A stretch of 64,000 nt of DNA, taken from positions 21,148 to 85,147 of the forward strand of contig NZ_JADKSO010000006.1 in the NCBI RefSeq assembly GCF_015351245.1, read 5' to 3'. The DNA comes from Rathayibacter sp. VKM Ac-2879. GTDB lineage: Bacteria > Actinomycetota > Actinomycetes > Actinomycetales > Microbacteriaceae. Below the pieces are notes generated by a model, which worked only from the letters and a program-made list of their open reading frames with translations, was not told the origin of the DNA and searched no databases. The translations under genes and the position numbers were made by a program. Shown piece by piece: positions 46,922-57,634 of the stretch. Position 1 is the first letter of the stretch. Every line of letters begins with the position of its first letter.

Positions 46922-47800
46922 ATGCGCTCCACGCTCATGTTCATGACCGCAGGCCTCGCCGCCGCGACGCTCGCCCTCGCCGGTTGCGCCGGCGACCCGG
47001 GCGCCTCGGGGGGCGGGACGACCTACGAGGTCGCCTCCGACGTGACCCTCGAGGGCAGCCCCACCTTCGACGCCATGAAGTCCGACGGAACGGTCACGGT
47101 CGGCGTGAAGGAGGACCAGCCCGGACTCGGCTACCTCGACGCGGCGACGGGTGAGCGCTCCGGCTTCGACATCGAGATCGCGAAGTGGATCGCCGCCTCC
47201 CTCGGCTTCTCCGCCGACAAGATCAACTACACCGCGATCCCCTCCGCCAACCGGGAGGCCGCGATCGTGAACGGCGACATCGACTACTACGTCGGCTCCT
47301 ACTCGATCACCGACAAGCGCAAGGACCAGGTCGGCTTCGCCGGTCCCTACTTCGAGACCGGCCAGCAGTTGCTCGTGAAAGCCGACAACGAGACGATCAC
47401 CGGCCCGGACGATCTCACGGCCGGAGTGAGCGTCTGCTCGGCCACCGGGTCCACCCCGATCCAGAACATCCGCGCGAACTACCCTGACGTGAAGCCGGTC
47501 GAGTTCGACACCTACTCGCAGTGTGTCGATGCCCTGCGCGACGGCCAGGTCGACGCGGTCACCACCGACGGCGCGATCCTCATCGGCTACGCCGCACAGA
47601 ACCCCGAGGAGCTCAAGGTCGTCGGCGAGCCCTTCAGCACCGAGCGCTACGGCGTCGGCCTCCCGAAGGACGATGCGGCGCTCCGTCACTTCGTGAACGC
47701 GATGTTCACGGACGGCGGCAGCACCTGGACCAGCATCTACGACGCCACGCTCGGCAAGTCGGGCACGAAGGTCGCCCAGCCCGCGGTCGACGACTACTAG
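46922..47800 (+). CDS. gluB: amino acid-binding lipoprotein (GluB type)
   Basis: The 292-residue protein has a lipoprotein signal ending LALAGC, with C22 as the lipidated residue, and a type II solute-binding fold of the polar amino acid family (VTVGVKEDQPGLGYLD, GFDIEIAKWIAASLG, DYYVGSYSITDKRKDQVGFAGPYFETGQ). It would deliver substrate to the two permeases. The ATG follows AGGAAGG. Confidence 0.94.
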   Translation: MRSTLMFMTAGLAAATLALAGCAGDPGASGGGTTYEVASDVTLEGSPTFDAMKSDGTVTVGVKEDQPGLGYLDAATGERSGFDIEIAKWIAASLGFSADKINYTAIPSANREAAIVNGDIDYYVGSYSITDKRKDQVGFAGPYFETGQQLLVKADNETITGPDDLTAGVSVCSATGSTPIQNIRANYPDVKPVEFDTYSQCVDALRDGQVDAVTTDGAILIGYAAQNPEELKVVGEPFSTERYGVGLPKDDAALRHFVNAMFTDGGSTWTSIYDATLGKSGTKVAQPAVDDY

Positions 47801-47804
47801 GAGG

Positions 47805-47836
47805 CGCCCCGGGCGGCGTCCGCGCCGTCCGGGGGC
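47805..47836 (+). other. intercistronic stem-loop between gluB and gluC
   Basis: A GC-rich imperfect hairpin (GCCCCGGGCGGCG with CGCCGTCCGGGGGC) begins 4 nt after the gluB stop. It could partly end transcription or protect the gluB mRNA so that more binding protein than permease is made. Confidence 0.55.
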
Positions 47837-47886
47837 CGTTCTTCCCGCGCTCACCGCTCCCTCCCCCTGATGAAAGGGCCCGCCGC

Positions 47887-48534
47887 ATGGACGTTCTGCT
47901 GAACAACCTCGACGTGTTCGTCCCTGCCTTCGGCAACACGCTGCTGCTGTTCGCCGTCTCGCTCGTCTTCGCCCTGATCATCGGGACCGTCATCGGCGCG
48001 ATGCGCGTGTCGCCGGTGCCGATCGCACGCGCCGTCGGCACCGTCTACGTCAACACCGTTCGCAACACTCCGCTGACACTGCTGATGTTCTTCTTCGCCT
48101 TCGGCTATCCCAAGCTCGGCCTGCCGGATGTCGGCTACACGAACCTCGCCATCAGCGCGCTCAGCCTCTACACCGCCACGTATGTCGCTGAGGTCTTGCG
48201 CTCCGGCATCAATACCGTGCCGATCGGGCAGGCGGAGGCGGCGCGCGCCATCGGCCTCGACTTCGGCCTCACAATGACCCAGGTGGTCCTGCCGCAGGCG
48301 TTCCGCTCGGTGATCCCTCCGCTCATGAGCGTGCTGATCGCGCTGCTCAAGAACACGACCGTCGCCGCCGGCTTCTCGGTCGCGGAGGCGGGCACCATCG
48401 TCCGCGTGCTCAACGAGCGCGGCGAGAACAGCCTCATCGTGGTGCTCTGGGTCGCGCTCGCCTTCGTGATCCTCGTGACACTGCTGTCCCTGATCCAACG
48501 CCGTCTCGAGCAGAAGTGGAGGGTCGCCCGATGA
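47887..48534 (+). CDS. gluC: amino acid ABC transporter permease (GluC type)
   Basis: The 215-residue permease of the HisMQ family has five membrane helices and the EAA loop AEAARAIGLDFGLTMTQVVLPQAFRSVIPP, which contacts the ATPase. The ATG at 47887 gives the usual start. It overlaps gluD by ATGA. Confidence 0.94.
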   Translation: MDVLLNNLDVFVPAFGNTLLLFAVSLVFALIIGTVIGAMRVSPVPIARAVGTVYVNTVRNTPLTLLMFFFAFGYPKLGLPDVGYTNLAISALSLYTATYVAEVLRSGINTVPIGQAEAARAIGLDFGLTMTQVVLPQAFRSVIPPLMSVLIALLKNTTVAAGFSVAEAGTIVRVLNERGENSLIVVLWVALAFVILVTLLSLIQRRLEQKWRVAR

Positions 48535-49415
48535 GCTCCGTCCTCTTCGACAACCCCGGACCGCGCGCCGTCGCCCGCAACCGTGTCATCGGCGTGGCCG
48601 TCGTGCTCCTCCTCCTCGCGATCGTCGCGTTCGTGCTCTGGCGCTTCGCCGAATCCGGCCAGTTCTCGGCCGCGAAGTGGCGGGCCTTCGGCTATCCGCG
48701 CATCTGGCAGAGCATTTTCGGGGCGCTCGGCCAGACGCTCGCCGCCTTCGCGACGGCCGGCGTTGCCAGCCTCGTCCTCGGCCTCCTCCTCGCGGTCGGG
48801 CGCCTCTCTGACCGTCGCTGGATCGGCATCCCCGTCACCCTCTTCATCGAGCTCTTCCGTGCGATCCCCGTGCTGATCCTGATGATGCTGATGTACTACG
48901 GTCTGCCGTTCGTCGGGCTCAAGCTCACGCCCTACCTCGCCGTCGTCATCGCGCTGACGCTCTACAACGGCTCCGTCTTCTCCGAGATCTTCCGGGCGGG
49001 CATCGAAGCCCTGCCGCGGGGCCAGAAGGAGGCGGGGTATGCGATCGGCCTGCGGAAGTCCGGCGTGATGCGACTCATCCTCTTCCCTCAGGCGATCCGC
49101 TCGATGCTGCCGGTCATCATCGCGCAACTCGTCGTCGCCCTGAAGGACACGGCGCTCGGCTCGATCATCACCTACAACGAGCTCCTCTACTACGCGAAGT
49201 ATCTCGGCAACCAGTCGAGCCTCGACAGCCCGATCATCCCCGCCGCCCTCGTCATCGGAGCGATCTACATCGGGATCTGCCTCCTGCTGTCGGGACTGGC
49301 GAAGTGGATCGAGATCCGCACGAAGGGCGGGAGCGGGCGCGGCGGACGCACGATCGGCGGGCACCCCGCGGCTCGCGCGACCACGGACACGCAACTGATT
49401 GCCGCTCAGGACTGA
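48531..49415 (+). CDS. gluD: amino acid ABC transporter permease (GluD type)
   Basis: The 294-residue second permease has a longer N-terminal part than GluC and the EAA loop GQKEAGYAIGLRKSGVMRLILFPQAIRSMLP. ATG 48531 overlaps the gluC stop. GTG 48516 upstream is less likely. A basic Gly-rich tail ends the protein, and a terminator starts right after its stop. Confidence 0.93.
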   Translation: MSSVLFDNPGPRAVARNRVIGVAVVLLLLAIVAFVLWRFAESGQFSAAKWRAFGYPRIWQSIFGALGQTLAAFATAGVASLVLGLLLAVGRLSDRRWIGIPVTLFIELFRAIPVLILMMLMYYGLPFVGLKLTPYLAVVIALTLYNGSVFSEIFRAGIEALPRGQKEAGYAIGLRKSGVMRLILFPQAIRSMLPVIIAQLVVALKDTALGSIITYNELLYYAKYLGNQSSLDSPIIPAALVIGAIYIGICLLLSGLAKWIEIRTKGGSGRGGRTIGGHPAARATTDTQLIAAQD

Positions 49416-49437
49416 GCCGTCGACCTCCGGCGACGGC
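49416..49437 (+). terminator. glu operon terminator
   Basis: GCCGTCG (49416-49422) and CGACGGC (49431-49437) form a perfect 7-bp stem directly after the gluD stop codon. Confidence 0.65.
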
Positions 49438-49487
49438 CTCTGCCCCGGCGGGCCGCCCGTCGCGCAGGGGAGCGGCAGGGGCTCGCC

Positions 49488-49493
49488 TACACT
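49488..49493 (+). promoter_or_regulatory. -10 element, leaderless start of pheS
   Basis: TACACT ends 8 nt before the GTG at 49502. Confidence 0.5.
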
Positions 49494-49501
49494 GGGGAAC
49501 C

Positions 49502-50542
49502 GTGTCTGACAGCAACCCGATCACCGACGAGGCCGTCGAGGCGGCCGTCGCCGAGGCGCTCACCGCGATCAGCGCGGCCCACGACTCCGCCGCTCTCAAG
49601 GCCGCCCGCGCGGCTCATCTGGGCGAAGGGTCGACGCTCGCGCGATTCAACGCGCAGATGCGCGCGGTGCCGCCCGAGCTCAAGGCCGCGTCCGGCAAGC
49701 TCGTGGGAGGCGCCCGCAAGCAGGTCGGCGACGCCTACTCCGCCCGCGAGATCGAGCTGGTCGAGGCCGAGGAGGCTGCCGCTCTCGAGGCCGAGCGCGT
49801 CGACGTCACGGCCGGGGCGAGTTTCGTCCGTCGCGGGGCCCGCCACCCGCTCTCGCTCCTCCAGGAGTCGATCGCCGACGTGTTCGTCGGGATGGGCTGG
49901 GAGATCGCAGAGGGACCGGAGCTCGAGAACGAGTGGTTCAACTTCGATGCCCTCAACTTCGACGAGGACCACCCGGCCCGCGCGATGCAGGACACCTTCT
50001 TCGTCGACCCGGTCGACTCCCACCTGGTGCTGCGGACTCACACCTCGCCGGTGCAGATCCGCTCGATGCTCGAGCGTCCCCTTCCCCTCTACGTCATCGC
50101 GCCGGGGCGGGTCTACCGCACCGACGAGCTCGACGCGACCCACACGCCCGTCTTCACGCAGTTCGAGGGCATCGCCGTCGATCGCGGCCTGACGATGGCG
50201 CACCTTCGCGGCACGCTCGAGCACGTCGCGCGCATCCTCTTCGGCGAGGACGCAAGGATCCGCCTGCGCCCCAACTACTTCCCCTTCACCGAGCCCAGCG
50301 CCGAGCTCGACATCTGGCATCCCACCTTCGTCGGCGGCGCCCGCTGGATCGAGTGGGGCGGCTGCGGAATGGTCAACCCGAACGTGCTCAGGGCAGCGGG
50401 AATCGACCCGGAGGAGTATTCCGGTTTCGCTTTCGGCATGGGGATCGAGCGGACCCTGATGTTCCGCAACGACGTGAAGGACATGCGTGACATGGTCGAG
50501 GGCGACGTCCGCTTCAGCGGGCAGTACGGGATGGTGATCTGA
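49502..50542 (+). CDS. pheS: phenylalanyl-tRNA synthetase alpha subunit
   Basis: PheS holds the catalytic site of the alpha2-beta2 enzyme. The 346-residue protein has the N-terminal coiled coil (about 1-90), motif 1 in HPLSLLQESIADVFVGMGW, motif 2 in RVYRTDELDATHTPVFTQFEG and motif 3 in GFAFGMGIERTLMF. GTG 49502 is leaderless by its -10. The stop and the pheT start overlap in TGATG. Confidence 0.97.
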   Translation: MSDSNPITDEAVEAAVAEALTAISAAHDSAALKAARAAHLGEGSTLARFNAQMRAVPPELKAASGKLVGGARKQVGDAYSAREIELVEAEEAAALEAERVDVTAGASFVRRGARHPLSLLQESIADVFVGMGWEIAEGPELENEWFNFDALNFDEDHPARAMQDTFFVDPVDSHLVLRTHTSPVQIRSMLERPLPLYVIAPGRVYRTDELDATHTPVFTQFEGIAVDRGLTMAHLRGTLEHVARILFGEDARIRLRPNYFPFTEPSAELDIWHPTFVGGARWIEWGGCGMVNPNVLRAAGIDPEEYSGFAFGMGIERTLMFRNDVKDMRDMVEGDVRFSGQYGMVI

Positions 50543-53073
50543 TGCGCATCCCGCTGAGCTGGTTGGGCGAGTACGTCGACCTCGAGCAAGGGGTGACCAC
50601 CGAGGCCGTGCACGCGGCGCTCGTGTCGGTCGGCCTCGAGGAGGAGGACGTGCATCGCTTCGACGTGTCCGGCCCCGTCGTCGTGGGTCAGGTGCTCGAT
50701 CTCACTCCCGAGCCGCAGAAGAACGGCAAGACGATCAACTGGTGCCGCGTCCGAGTGGCACCGGAAGGCGCGCGAGCGGCCGACGGAGGCGAGGACGTCC
50801 GCGGGATCGTCTGCGGCGCCCACAACTTCGGCGTCGGAGACAAGGTCGTCGTGACCCTCCCGGGCGCGGTCTTGCCCGGCCCGTTCCCCATCTCGGCACG
50901 GAAGACGTACGGTCACGTGTCCGACGGCATGATCGCTTCGAGCCGCGAGCTCGGCCTGGGCGACGACCATGACGGCATCCTCCGTCTGGCGACCCTCGGC
51001 GTGGACCCGGAGCCGGGCGCCGACGCGATCGCGCTCCTCGGACTCGACGACGCTGCGGTCGAGGTCAATGTGACGCCCGACCGCGGATACGCCTTCTCGA
51101 TCCGCGGCATTGCCCGCGAGTACGCGCACGCGACGGGAGCAGCCTTCCGCGACCCGGCGGCGGCCGTCGCTGCGCCGGAGCGAGAGGACTCGGCACCGGT
51201 GTTCCCGGTGACGATCGCCGACGAGGCACCGATCCGCGCTCGCGTGGGCGCCTCTGTCTTCGTGACCCGCGTGGTGCGTGGCGTGGACACCTCCCGGCCC
51301 ACACCGCCGTGGATGGTGGCGCGTCTTCGGCTCGCCGGCGTCCGCTCGATCTCGCTGGTCGTCGACATCACCAACTACGTCATGTTCGAGCTCGGGCAGC
51401 CGCTGCACGGCTACGACCTGGCGACCCTCCAGGGCGGGATCCTGGTGCGGCGCGCAGTCTCGGGCGAGACCCTCGAGACCCTCGACGGGCAGACCAGGCG
51501 ACTGCACGCCGAGGACCTCGTCATCGCTGACGACCGCGGCGCGATCGGCCTGGCCGGGGTGATGGGAGGCGCGCGCACCGAGATCTCGGCGGGCACCTCC
51601 GATGTCCTGATCGAGGCCGCCAACTTCGACCCCGTCACGGTGGCCCGAACCGCCCGTCGGCACAAGCTGCCGAGCGAGGCGTCGCGACGCTTCGAGCGTG
51701 GAGTCGACCCGTTGGTCGCTCCCGTCGCGGCCGCGCGCGCGGTGCAGCTCTTGGTCGAGCTGGCGGGAGGCACCGCCGACGAGCTCGGCTCAGCCCTCGC
51801 CGACCTTCGCGTGGTCGAGCCGATCGCGCTGCCCGACGGCTACGTCTCCGGCCTGATCGGGGTGGACTACACCCCGGAGGAGATCCGCGGCGCGCTCGTC
51901 GAGATCGGCGCCTCCGTCGAGGCACGAGAAGCCGGTCTGCTGGTCACCCCGCCGAGCTGGCGGCCCGATCTCACCGATCGCGCGACGCTCGCGGAGGAGG
52001 TGGCCCGCATCACCGGCTACGACCGCATCCCCGCGATCCTCCCCGTCGCGCCTCCCGGACGCGGGCTCACCCCGGGCCAGCGCTTGCGCCGCACGGTCGC
52101 TCAGGTGCTCGCCGCCTCCGGGCTGACCGAGATCCTGTCCTACCCGTTCCTGTCGCGCGCGCTCAACGACCGGCTCGGCTCGGTCACGGGGGAGCCCCAG
52201 GAGCAGGTGACCCTCGCGAATCCGCTCGACGCGACCGCCGGGCAGCTCCGGATCTCGCTCCTGCCCGGACTCGCGCAGGCCGCCGCACGCAATCGCTCCC
52301 GCGGGCTCGTCGACCTCGCGATCTACGAGCTCGGCTCGGTGTTCCTGCCCGAGAAGGGGCGCCCCTTCGGCTCCGCGACGCTCCCGCTCGGCGGGGTGCG
52401 GCCCTCGGCGTCGGTGGAGGCTGCCCTCGACGCGGGCATCCCGCCCCAGCCGCTGCACGTCGCGGCGCTGCTGACCGGCGCGGCCCTGGAGCGCCAGCCG
52501 GGCGTGACGAGCCGGGACGCCGATTGGCGCGATGCGCTCGACATCGTGCGCGAAGTCTCTGCCGCGACCGGCACCGAGCTCGTGCTGCGACAGGGTTCGC
52601 ATGCGGCGATGCACCCGGGCCGGACCGCGGAGGTCCTCTTCGACGGGGCTACCGTCGGCCACGCGGGCGAGCTGCTCCCCGCGCTCGCCGACGACCTCGA
52701 CCTGCCGCGCCGCGTCGCGGTGGTCGAGCTCGATCTCGAACCGCTGATCGCGCGGGCGGGACGCGTCGTCGTCGCCCGTCCGGTCGGTGCGCTCCCCGCC
52801 GCGACCCAGGATCTCTCGGTCGTCGTCCCGGTCGAGGTGGCGGCGGGAGACGTGCGCTCGGCCCTCGCCGAAGGCTCTGGCGACCTGCTCGAGGCGATCC
52901 GTCTCGTCGACGACTATCGCGGGACCGGTCTCGAGCCGGGAACGAAGTCGCTCACGTTCGCACTGCGCTTCCGAGCGAGCGACCGGACGCTGACGGCGGC
53001 GGAGGCGACGCAGGCGAAGGAGAGCGGGGTCGCCCTCGCGGCCGAGCGGTTCGGCGCGCGCCTGCGCGAGTGA
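50542..53073 (+). CDS. pheT: phenylalanyl-tRNA synthetase beta subunit
   Basis: The 843-residue beta subunit has a tRNA-binding domain (about 40-165), the B3/B4 editing domain (about 230-390), the B5 domain, a catalytic-like core and the C-terminal anticodon-binding FDX-ACB domain ([18 protein letters not shown] to RFGARLRE). It is coupled to pheS by a 1-nt overlap. A hairpin follows its stop, before argC. Confidence 0.97.
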   Translation: MRIPLSWLGEYVDLEQGVTTEAVHAALVSVGLEEEDVHRFDVSGPVVVGQVLDLTPEPQKNGKTINWCRVRVAPEGARAADGGEDVRGIVCGAHNFGVGDKVVVTLPGAVLPGPFPISARKTYGHVSDGMIASSRELGLGDDHDGILRLATLGVDPEPGADAIALLGLDDAAVEVNVTPDRGYAFSIRGIAREYAHATGAAFRDPAAAVAAPEREDSAPVFPVTIADEAPIRARVGASVFVTRVVRGVDTSRPTPPWMVARLRLAGVRSISLVVDITNYVMFELGQPLHGYDLATLQGGILVRRAVSGETLETLDGQTRRLHAEDLVIADDRGAIGLAGVMGGARTEISAGTSDVLIEAANFDPVTVARTARRHKLPSEASRRFERGVDPLVAPVAAARAVQLLVELAGGTADELGSALADLRVVEPIALPDGYVSGLIGVDYTPEEIRGALVEIGASVEAREAGLLVTPPSWRPDLTDRATLAEEVARITGYDRIPAILPVAPPGRGLTPGQRLRRTVAQVLAASGLTEILSYPFLSRALNDRLGSVTGEPQEQVTLANPLDATAGQLRISLLPGLAQAAARNRSRGLVDLAIYELGSVFLPEKGRPFGSATLPLGGVRPSASVEAALDAGIPPQPLHVAALLTGAALERQPGVTSRDADWRDALDIVREVSAATGTELVLRQGSHAAMHPGRTAEVLFDGATVGHAGELLPALADDLDLPRRVAVVELDLEPLIARAGRVVVARPVGALPAATQDLSVVVPVEVAAGDVRSALAEGSGDLLEAIRLVDDYRGTGLEPGTKSLTFALRFRASDRTLTAAEATQAKESGVALAAERFGARLRE

Positions 53074-53076
53074 GCG

Positions 53077-53103
53077 CGGGGCTCCCCGACGAACGGGGCC
53101 CCG
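53077..53103 (+). terminator. pheST terminator
   Basis: CGGGGC (53077-53082) pairs with GCCCCG (53098-53103), 3 nt after the pheT stop. Confidence 0.5.
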
Positions 53104-53115
53104 ACCGGCACCGGC

Positions 53116-53121
53116 TAGGCT
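53116..53121 (+). promoter_or_regulatory. -10 element, leaderless start of argC
   Basis: TAGGCT ends 7 nt before the ATG at 53129. I could not find a convincing arginine repressor box next to it. Confidence 0.5.
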
Positions 53122-53128
53122 TTCCGGC

Positions 53129-54175
53129 ATGACTTTCTCCGTGGCGGTGGCCGGCGCGAGCGGCTACGCGGGCGGCGAGCTGCTGCGTCTGCTCGCCGGC
53201 CATCCCCAGTTCGAGGTGCGCACCGTCACGGCGCACTCCAACGCCGGGCAGCCGCTCGTGGCCGTGCATCCGCATCTTCGTTCGCTCCGCGAGCTGGTTC
53301 TCGTCGACACGACGACCGAGAATCTCTCCGGCCACGATGTCGTCTTCCTCGCCCTGCCGCACGGCGCCTCGGGCGAGATCACCGCGACCCTCCCCGAGGA
53401 CGTCCTCGTCGTCGACTGTGGAGCCGACCACCGACTGACCGATCCCGCGGACTGGGCCGCATACTATGGCGGCGACTTCGCCGGTGCGTGGCCGTATGGC
53501 CTGCCAGAGCTCCTCATCGGCGGCGGGCGCACTCAGCGCGAGCTGCTTCGGGGAGTCCGGCGCATCGCGGTACCCGGCTGCAACGTCACGGCGATCACTC
53601 TCGGTCTCGCCCCCGGGCTGCATGCGGGGGTGATCGAGCCCGCCGACCTCGTGTCGGTGCTCGCCGTCGGGCCCTCGGGCGCGGGCAAGAACCTGCGGAC
53701 GGATCTCTTGGCGAGCGAACTCCTCGGCTCGGCGCACGCCTATGGCGTCGGAGGCTCCCATCGCCACAATCCGGAGATCCGGCAGAACCTCCTCCTGGCC
53801 GGTGCCGGTCCCGTGTCGATCTCGTTCACGCCGGTCCTCGTGCCGATGGCCCGGGGCATACTCGCCACCTCGACGGCTCGTCTCGCGCCTGGTGTCTCGG
53901 CACATGACGTCCGCGCCGCGTGGGAGGCCGCGTACGGAGACGAGCTCTTCGTGCAGCTGCTGCCCGAAGGCTCCTTCCCCCGTACGGCGGACGTCGTCGG
54001 AGCGAACACCGCCCTCGTGGGCATCGCCGTCGATGAGCGCGCGCACCGTGTCGTCGTCGTCACCGCCCTCGACAACCTGGTCAAGGGGACAGCGGGTGCC
54101 GCGATCCAATCGGCCAACATCGCCCTCGGCCTCGCCGAGTCCCTCGGCCTCAGCGTGAACGGAGTCGCGCCGTGA
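53129..54175 (+). CDS. argC: N-acetyl-gamma-glutamyl-phosphate reductase
   Basis: ArgC reduces N-acetylglutamyl phosphate to the semialdehyde. The 348-residue protein has the Rossmann motif [15 protein letters not shown], the GADHRL motif and catalytic C151 in VPGCNVTA. It opens argC-argJ-argB-argD-argF, closely packed, and overlaps argJ by GTGA. Confidence 0.97.
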   Translation: MTFSVAVAGASGYAGGELLRLLAGHPQFEVRTVTAHSNAGQPLVAVHPHLRSLRELVLVDTTTENLSGHDVVFLALPHGASGEITATLPEDVLVVDCGADHRLTDPADWAAYYGGDFAGAWPYGLPELLIGGGRTQRELLRGVRRIAVPGCNVTAITLGLAPGLHAGVIEPADLVSVLAVGPSGAGKNLRTDLLASELLGSAHAYGVGGSHRHNPEIRQNLLLAGAGPVSISFTPVLVPMARGILATSTARLAPGVSAHDVRAAWEAAYGDELFVQLLPEGSFPRTADVVGANTALVGIAVDERAHRVVVVTALDNLVKGTAGAAIQSANIALGLAESLGLSVNGVAP

Positions 54176-55332
54176 GCGTCACCGCAGCAGCCGGATTCAC
54201 CGCGGCGGGAGTCGTCGCGGGGCTCAAGTCCACGGGCGCGCGCGACGTCGCGCTCGTGCACAACCTCGGCCCCCTGCAGAACGCGGCGGCCGTCTTCACG
54301 AGCAACCGCTGCAAGGCGAACCCCGTGCTCTGGAGTGAGCAGGTGATGGCCGACGGCGTCGTCTCGGCGATCGTCCTCAACTCCGGAGGAGCGAACTGCT
54401 ACACCGGCGCCGCGGGCTTCCAGGTCACGCACCGCACCGCCGAGCTCGTCGGCGAGCGGCTCGGGGTCTCGGCGGGCGATGTCCTCGTGTGCTCGACGGG
54501 GCTCATCGGCGACCAGCTCGATCTCGCGAAGATCACGAGCGGCGTGACCGACGCCTCCGCGGCCCTCGCCGACGGCACGGAGGCGGGCGAGTCGGTCGCT
54601 CGCGCGATCATGACGACCGACACCGTGCCCAAGCAGTCGACCGTCCGTTCCGAGCACGGGTGGACGATCGGCGGCATGGCCAAGGGTGCCGGGATGCTCG
54701 CGCCAGGTCTTGCCACGATGCTGGTGGTCATCACGACCGACGCGGTCCTCGACTCCGCCGAACTCGATGCCGCCCTGCGCGCCTCCACCCGGGTGACCTT
54801 CGACCGCCTCGACTCCGACGGCTGCATGTCGACCAACGACACGGTCGCTCTTCTGGCGAGCGGCGCCAGCGGGGTCCGCCCGGAGGTCGTCGACTTCACC
54901 GCCGCGCTCACCGAGCTGTGCCGCGACCTCACCCTCCAGCTGCAGGCCGACGCCGAGGGGGCGGCGCACGACGTGGCGATCCGCGTCGTCCACGCCGCGA
55001 CCGAGGACGAGGCGGTCGTCGTCGCCCGCGCCATATCGCGGAGCAACCTCTTCAAGGCCGCGATCTTCGGCAACGACCCCAACTGGGGCCGGGTCCTCGC
55101 CGCCGTGGGCACGACCGACGCGCAGTTCGACCCGTACGGCATCGACGTGGCGATGAACGGGGTGCAGGTGTGTCGTGCCGGCGAGCCGCACGAGAGCCGC
55201 GACCTCGTCGACCTTGCGCCCCGCCGGGTGGCGGTCGATATCGACCTGCACGCGGGAGACGCGACGGCGACGATCTGGACCAACGACCTCACGCACGACT
55301 ACGTGCACGAGAACTCCGCCTACTCGAGCTGA
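54172..55332 (+). CDS. argJ: bifunctional ornithine acetyltransferase/N-acetylglutamate synthase
   Basis: ArgJ recycles the acetyl group from acetylornithine to glutamate. The 386-residue precursor cuts itself before T182 in [14 protein letters not shown] to form two chains. Further family blocks are [10 protein letters not shown] and GNDPNWGRV. The GTG start overlaps argC. Confidence 0.97.
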   Translation: MSVTAAAGFTAAGVVAGLKSTGARDVALVHNLGPLQNAAAVFTSNRCKANPVLWSEQVMADGVVSAIVLNSGGANCYTGAAGFQVTHRTAELVGERLGVSAGDVLVCSTGLIGDQLDLAKITSGVTDASAALADGTEAGESVARAIMTTDTVPKQSTVRSEHGWTIGGMAKGAGMLAPGLATMLVVITTDAVLDSAELDAALRASTRVTFDRLDSDGCMSTNDTVALLASGASGVRPEVVDFTAALTELCRDLTLQLQADAEGAAHDVAIRVVHAATEDEAVVVARAISRSNLFKAAIFGNDPNWGRVLAAVGTTDAQFDPYGIDVAMNGVQVCRAGEPHESRDLVDLAPRRVAVDIDLHAGDATATIWTNDLTHDYVHENSAYSS

Positions 55333-55336
55333 GCCG

Positions 55337-56290
55337 ATGGACGACGTGACTCCCACCCCCGCAGAGAGCCTCGCCCTGCGCGACGCGGCAGCGGCGAAGG
55401 CGGAGACCCTCATCGAGGCGCTGCCGTGGCTGCAGCGCTTCCACGGACGCACGATGGTGATCAAGTTCGGCGGTAACGCCATGGTCTCGGAGGAGCTGCA
55501 GCGCGCTTTCGCGCAAGACATCGTCTACCTGCGGTACGCCGGCATCCGGCCCGTCGTCGTGCACGGCGGAGGCCCGCAGATCACCCGGATGCTCGACCGG
55601 TTGGGCATCGAGAGCGAGTTCCGGGGCGGCTACCGCGTGACGAGCCCCGAGGCGATGGAGGTCGTGCGCATGGTGCTCACCGGCAGCATCAGTCGCGACA
55701 TCGTCCGCCGGATCAACGAGCACGGCCCGCTGGCCGCAGGGATCTCCGGAGAGGACGCGGGGCTCTTCGTCGGTCGCCGCCGCTCGGCCGTCATCGACGG
55801 CGTCGAGCACGATCTGGGACTCGTCGGCGACGTCATCGCCGTCGACCCTGCGGCGGTCCTCGCCCAGCTCGAGGCCGGTCGCATCCCGGTGGTGTCCTCG
55901 ATCGCGCCTGACTCCGACGACCCCACCCAGTCGCTCAACGTGAATGCCGACGCAGCCGCCGCCGCGCTCGCCGTCGCGCTCGGCGCAGAGAAGCTCGTCG
56001 TCCTCACCGATGTCGCGGGCCTCTACTCCGAGTGGCCCGACCGAGACTCGCTCGTGTCGCACATCTCCTCCGACGACCTCGCCGCGATGCTGCCGTCTCT
56101 CGAGTCCGGGATGATCCCGAAGATGACGGCGTGCCTCGACGCCGTGCGCGGCGGTGTCCACAAGGCCGCGATCATTGACGGCCGCATTCCGCACTCGATC
56201 CTGCTCGAAGTGTTCACCTCCGAGGGGATCGGCACCGAGGTCGTCGCCTCGGCCGACCCGCGCGACCGGGAGCGAATGTCGGGCCGCTGA
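55337..56290 (+). CDS. argB: acetylglutamate kinase
   Basis: ArgB phosphorylates N-acetylglutamate, usually the step inhibited by arginine. The 317-residue protein has [18 protein letters not shown], the [18 protein letters not shown] segment and SGMIPKM. The N-terminal helix found in arginine-sensitive enzymes appears present (about residues 8-34). The ATG at 55337 lies 4 nt after argJ. Confidence 0.97.
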   Translation: MDDVTPTPAESLALRDAAAAKAETLIEALPWLQRFHGRTMVIKFGGNAMVSEELQRAFAQDIVYLRYAGIRPVVVHGGGPQITRMLDRLGIESEFRGGYRVTSPEAMEVVRMVLTGSISRDIVRRINEHGPLAAGISGEDAGLFVGRRRSAVIDGVEHDLGLVGDVIAVDPAAVLAQLEAGRIPVVSSIAPDSDDPTQSLNVNADAAAAALAVALGAEKLVVLTDVAGLYSEWPDRDSLVSHISSDDLAAMLPSLESGMIPKMTACLDAVRGGVHKAAIIDGRIPHSILLEVFTSEGIGTEVVASADPRDRERMSGR

Positions 56291-56382
56291 TCCTCAATGG
56301 CCCCGGCTCCGAGCGTCGATCCCGTCCCGGATCGGCGCACCGACGGCCCTCGCGGCCGGACCGCTCCGATCGAAAGGCCCCC

Positions 56383-57594
56383 ATGTCCACTGTCACCGAC
56401 ACCCACTCGCACGCCGACGCGGCCCGCGACCGGTACTCGGCCGCGATGATGCGCACCTTCGCGCCACCGCTCGCGGTGCTCGAGCGCGGCGAGGGCTGCC
56501 GTGTCTGGGACGTGGACGGGCGCGAGTACCTCGATTTCCTCGGCGGCATCGCCGTCAACTCGCTGGGCCACGCCCATCCGGTCTTCGTCGAGGCCGTCAC
56601 GCGCCAGGCGGGCATCCTTGCCCACGTCTCGAACTACTTCGCGACCAGCCCGCAGATCGAGCTGGCCGAGACCCTCCGCAGCCTCACCGGCGCGGGCGAG
56701 CGCGGCCGCGTGTACTTCGCCAATTCGGGTGCGGAGGCGAACGAGGCGGCGTTCAAGCTGGCACGCCTCAACTCCGCGGGTGGCCGCCACCGCATCCTGG
56801 CGCTGCAAAACGGGTTCCACGGGCGCACGATGGGCTCGCTCGCGCTCAGCGGTAAGGCTGCGATGCGGGCCCCCTTCGAGCCCATGCCCGGTGGTGTCGA
56901 GCACATCGAGGCACGGCTGGAGGCGCTCGCCGCGGCCCTCGACGACTCGGTCGCCGCGGTGATCGTCGAGCCGATCCAGGGTGAGGCGGGTGTCCTCCCG
57001 CTTCCCCCGGGATTCCTCGAGGGCGCGCGCGAGCTGACCCGCGAGCACGGCGCGCTGCTCATCGTGGACGAGATCCAGACCGGTATCGGGCGCACGGGTC
57101 ACTGGTTCGCCTATCAGGCGACCGGTATCGTCCCCGACGCGGTGACGATCGCGAAGGGGCTGGGCGGTGGCTTCCCGATCGGCGCCCTCGTGACCTTCGG
57201 CGACGCCTCCGATCTGCTGCAGAAGGGGCAACACGGCAGCACCTTCGGCGGCAACCCTCTCGCGACCTCCGTCGCCAGAGCGGTGATCGGCGAGATCGAG
57301 CGCGCGGAGCTGCTCCGCAACGCGCGCGAGCGAGGCGCGCAGATCGTCGAGGCGGTCGCAGCCCTCGGCTCGCCGGACATCGACGGGGTCCGCGGCTCGG
57401 GCCTGCTCCTGGGCATTGCGCTCGCACGCCCGGTCGGTGTCGAGCTCGCCGCCGCTGCGCTCCGTGAGGGGCTCATCGTGAACGCCGCCAATGAGCGGAC
57501 CCTCCGCCTCGCCCCGCCCCTCATCGTCACCTCTGCGGAGGTCGAGGAGTTCGCCGCCCGCCTCGGACGCGCGCTCCGGATGCTCGACGCGTGA
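56383..57594 (+). CDS. argD: acetylornithine aminotransferase
   Basis: ArgD transfers an amino group to the semialdehyde made by ArgC, with pyridoxal phosphate. The 403-residue fold-type I enzyme has [44 protein letters not shown] and the Schiff-base lysine in [15 protein letters not shown] 92-nt gap precedes it. The ATG follows GAAAGG. Confidence 0.97.
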   Translation: MSTVTDTHSHADAARDRYSAAMMRTFAPPLAVLERGEGCRVWDVDGREYLDFLGGIAVNSLGHAHPVFVEAVTRQAGILAHVSNYFATSPQIELAETLRSLTGAGERGRVYFANSGAEANEAAFKLARLNSAGGRHRILALQNGFHGRTMGSLALSGKAAMRAPFEPMPGGVEHIEARLEALAAALDDSVAAVIVEPIQGEAGVLPLPPGFLEGARELTREHGALLIVDEIQTGIGRTGHWFAYQATGIVPDAVTIAKGLGGGFPIGALVTFGDASDLLQKGQHGSTFGGNPLATSVARAVIGEIERAELLRNARERGAQIVEAVAALGSPDIDGVRGSGLLLGIALARPVGVELAAAALREGLIVNAANERTLRLAPPLIVTSAEVEEFAARLGRALRMLDA

Positions 57595-57634
57595 CCGTGC
57601 CCACCTTCCCCTCCATCGAAAGCGACCTGCACCC

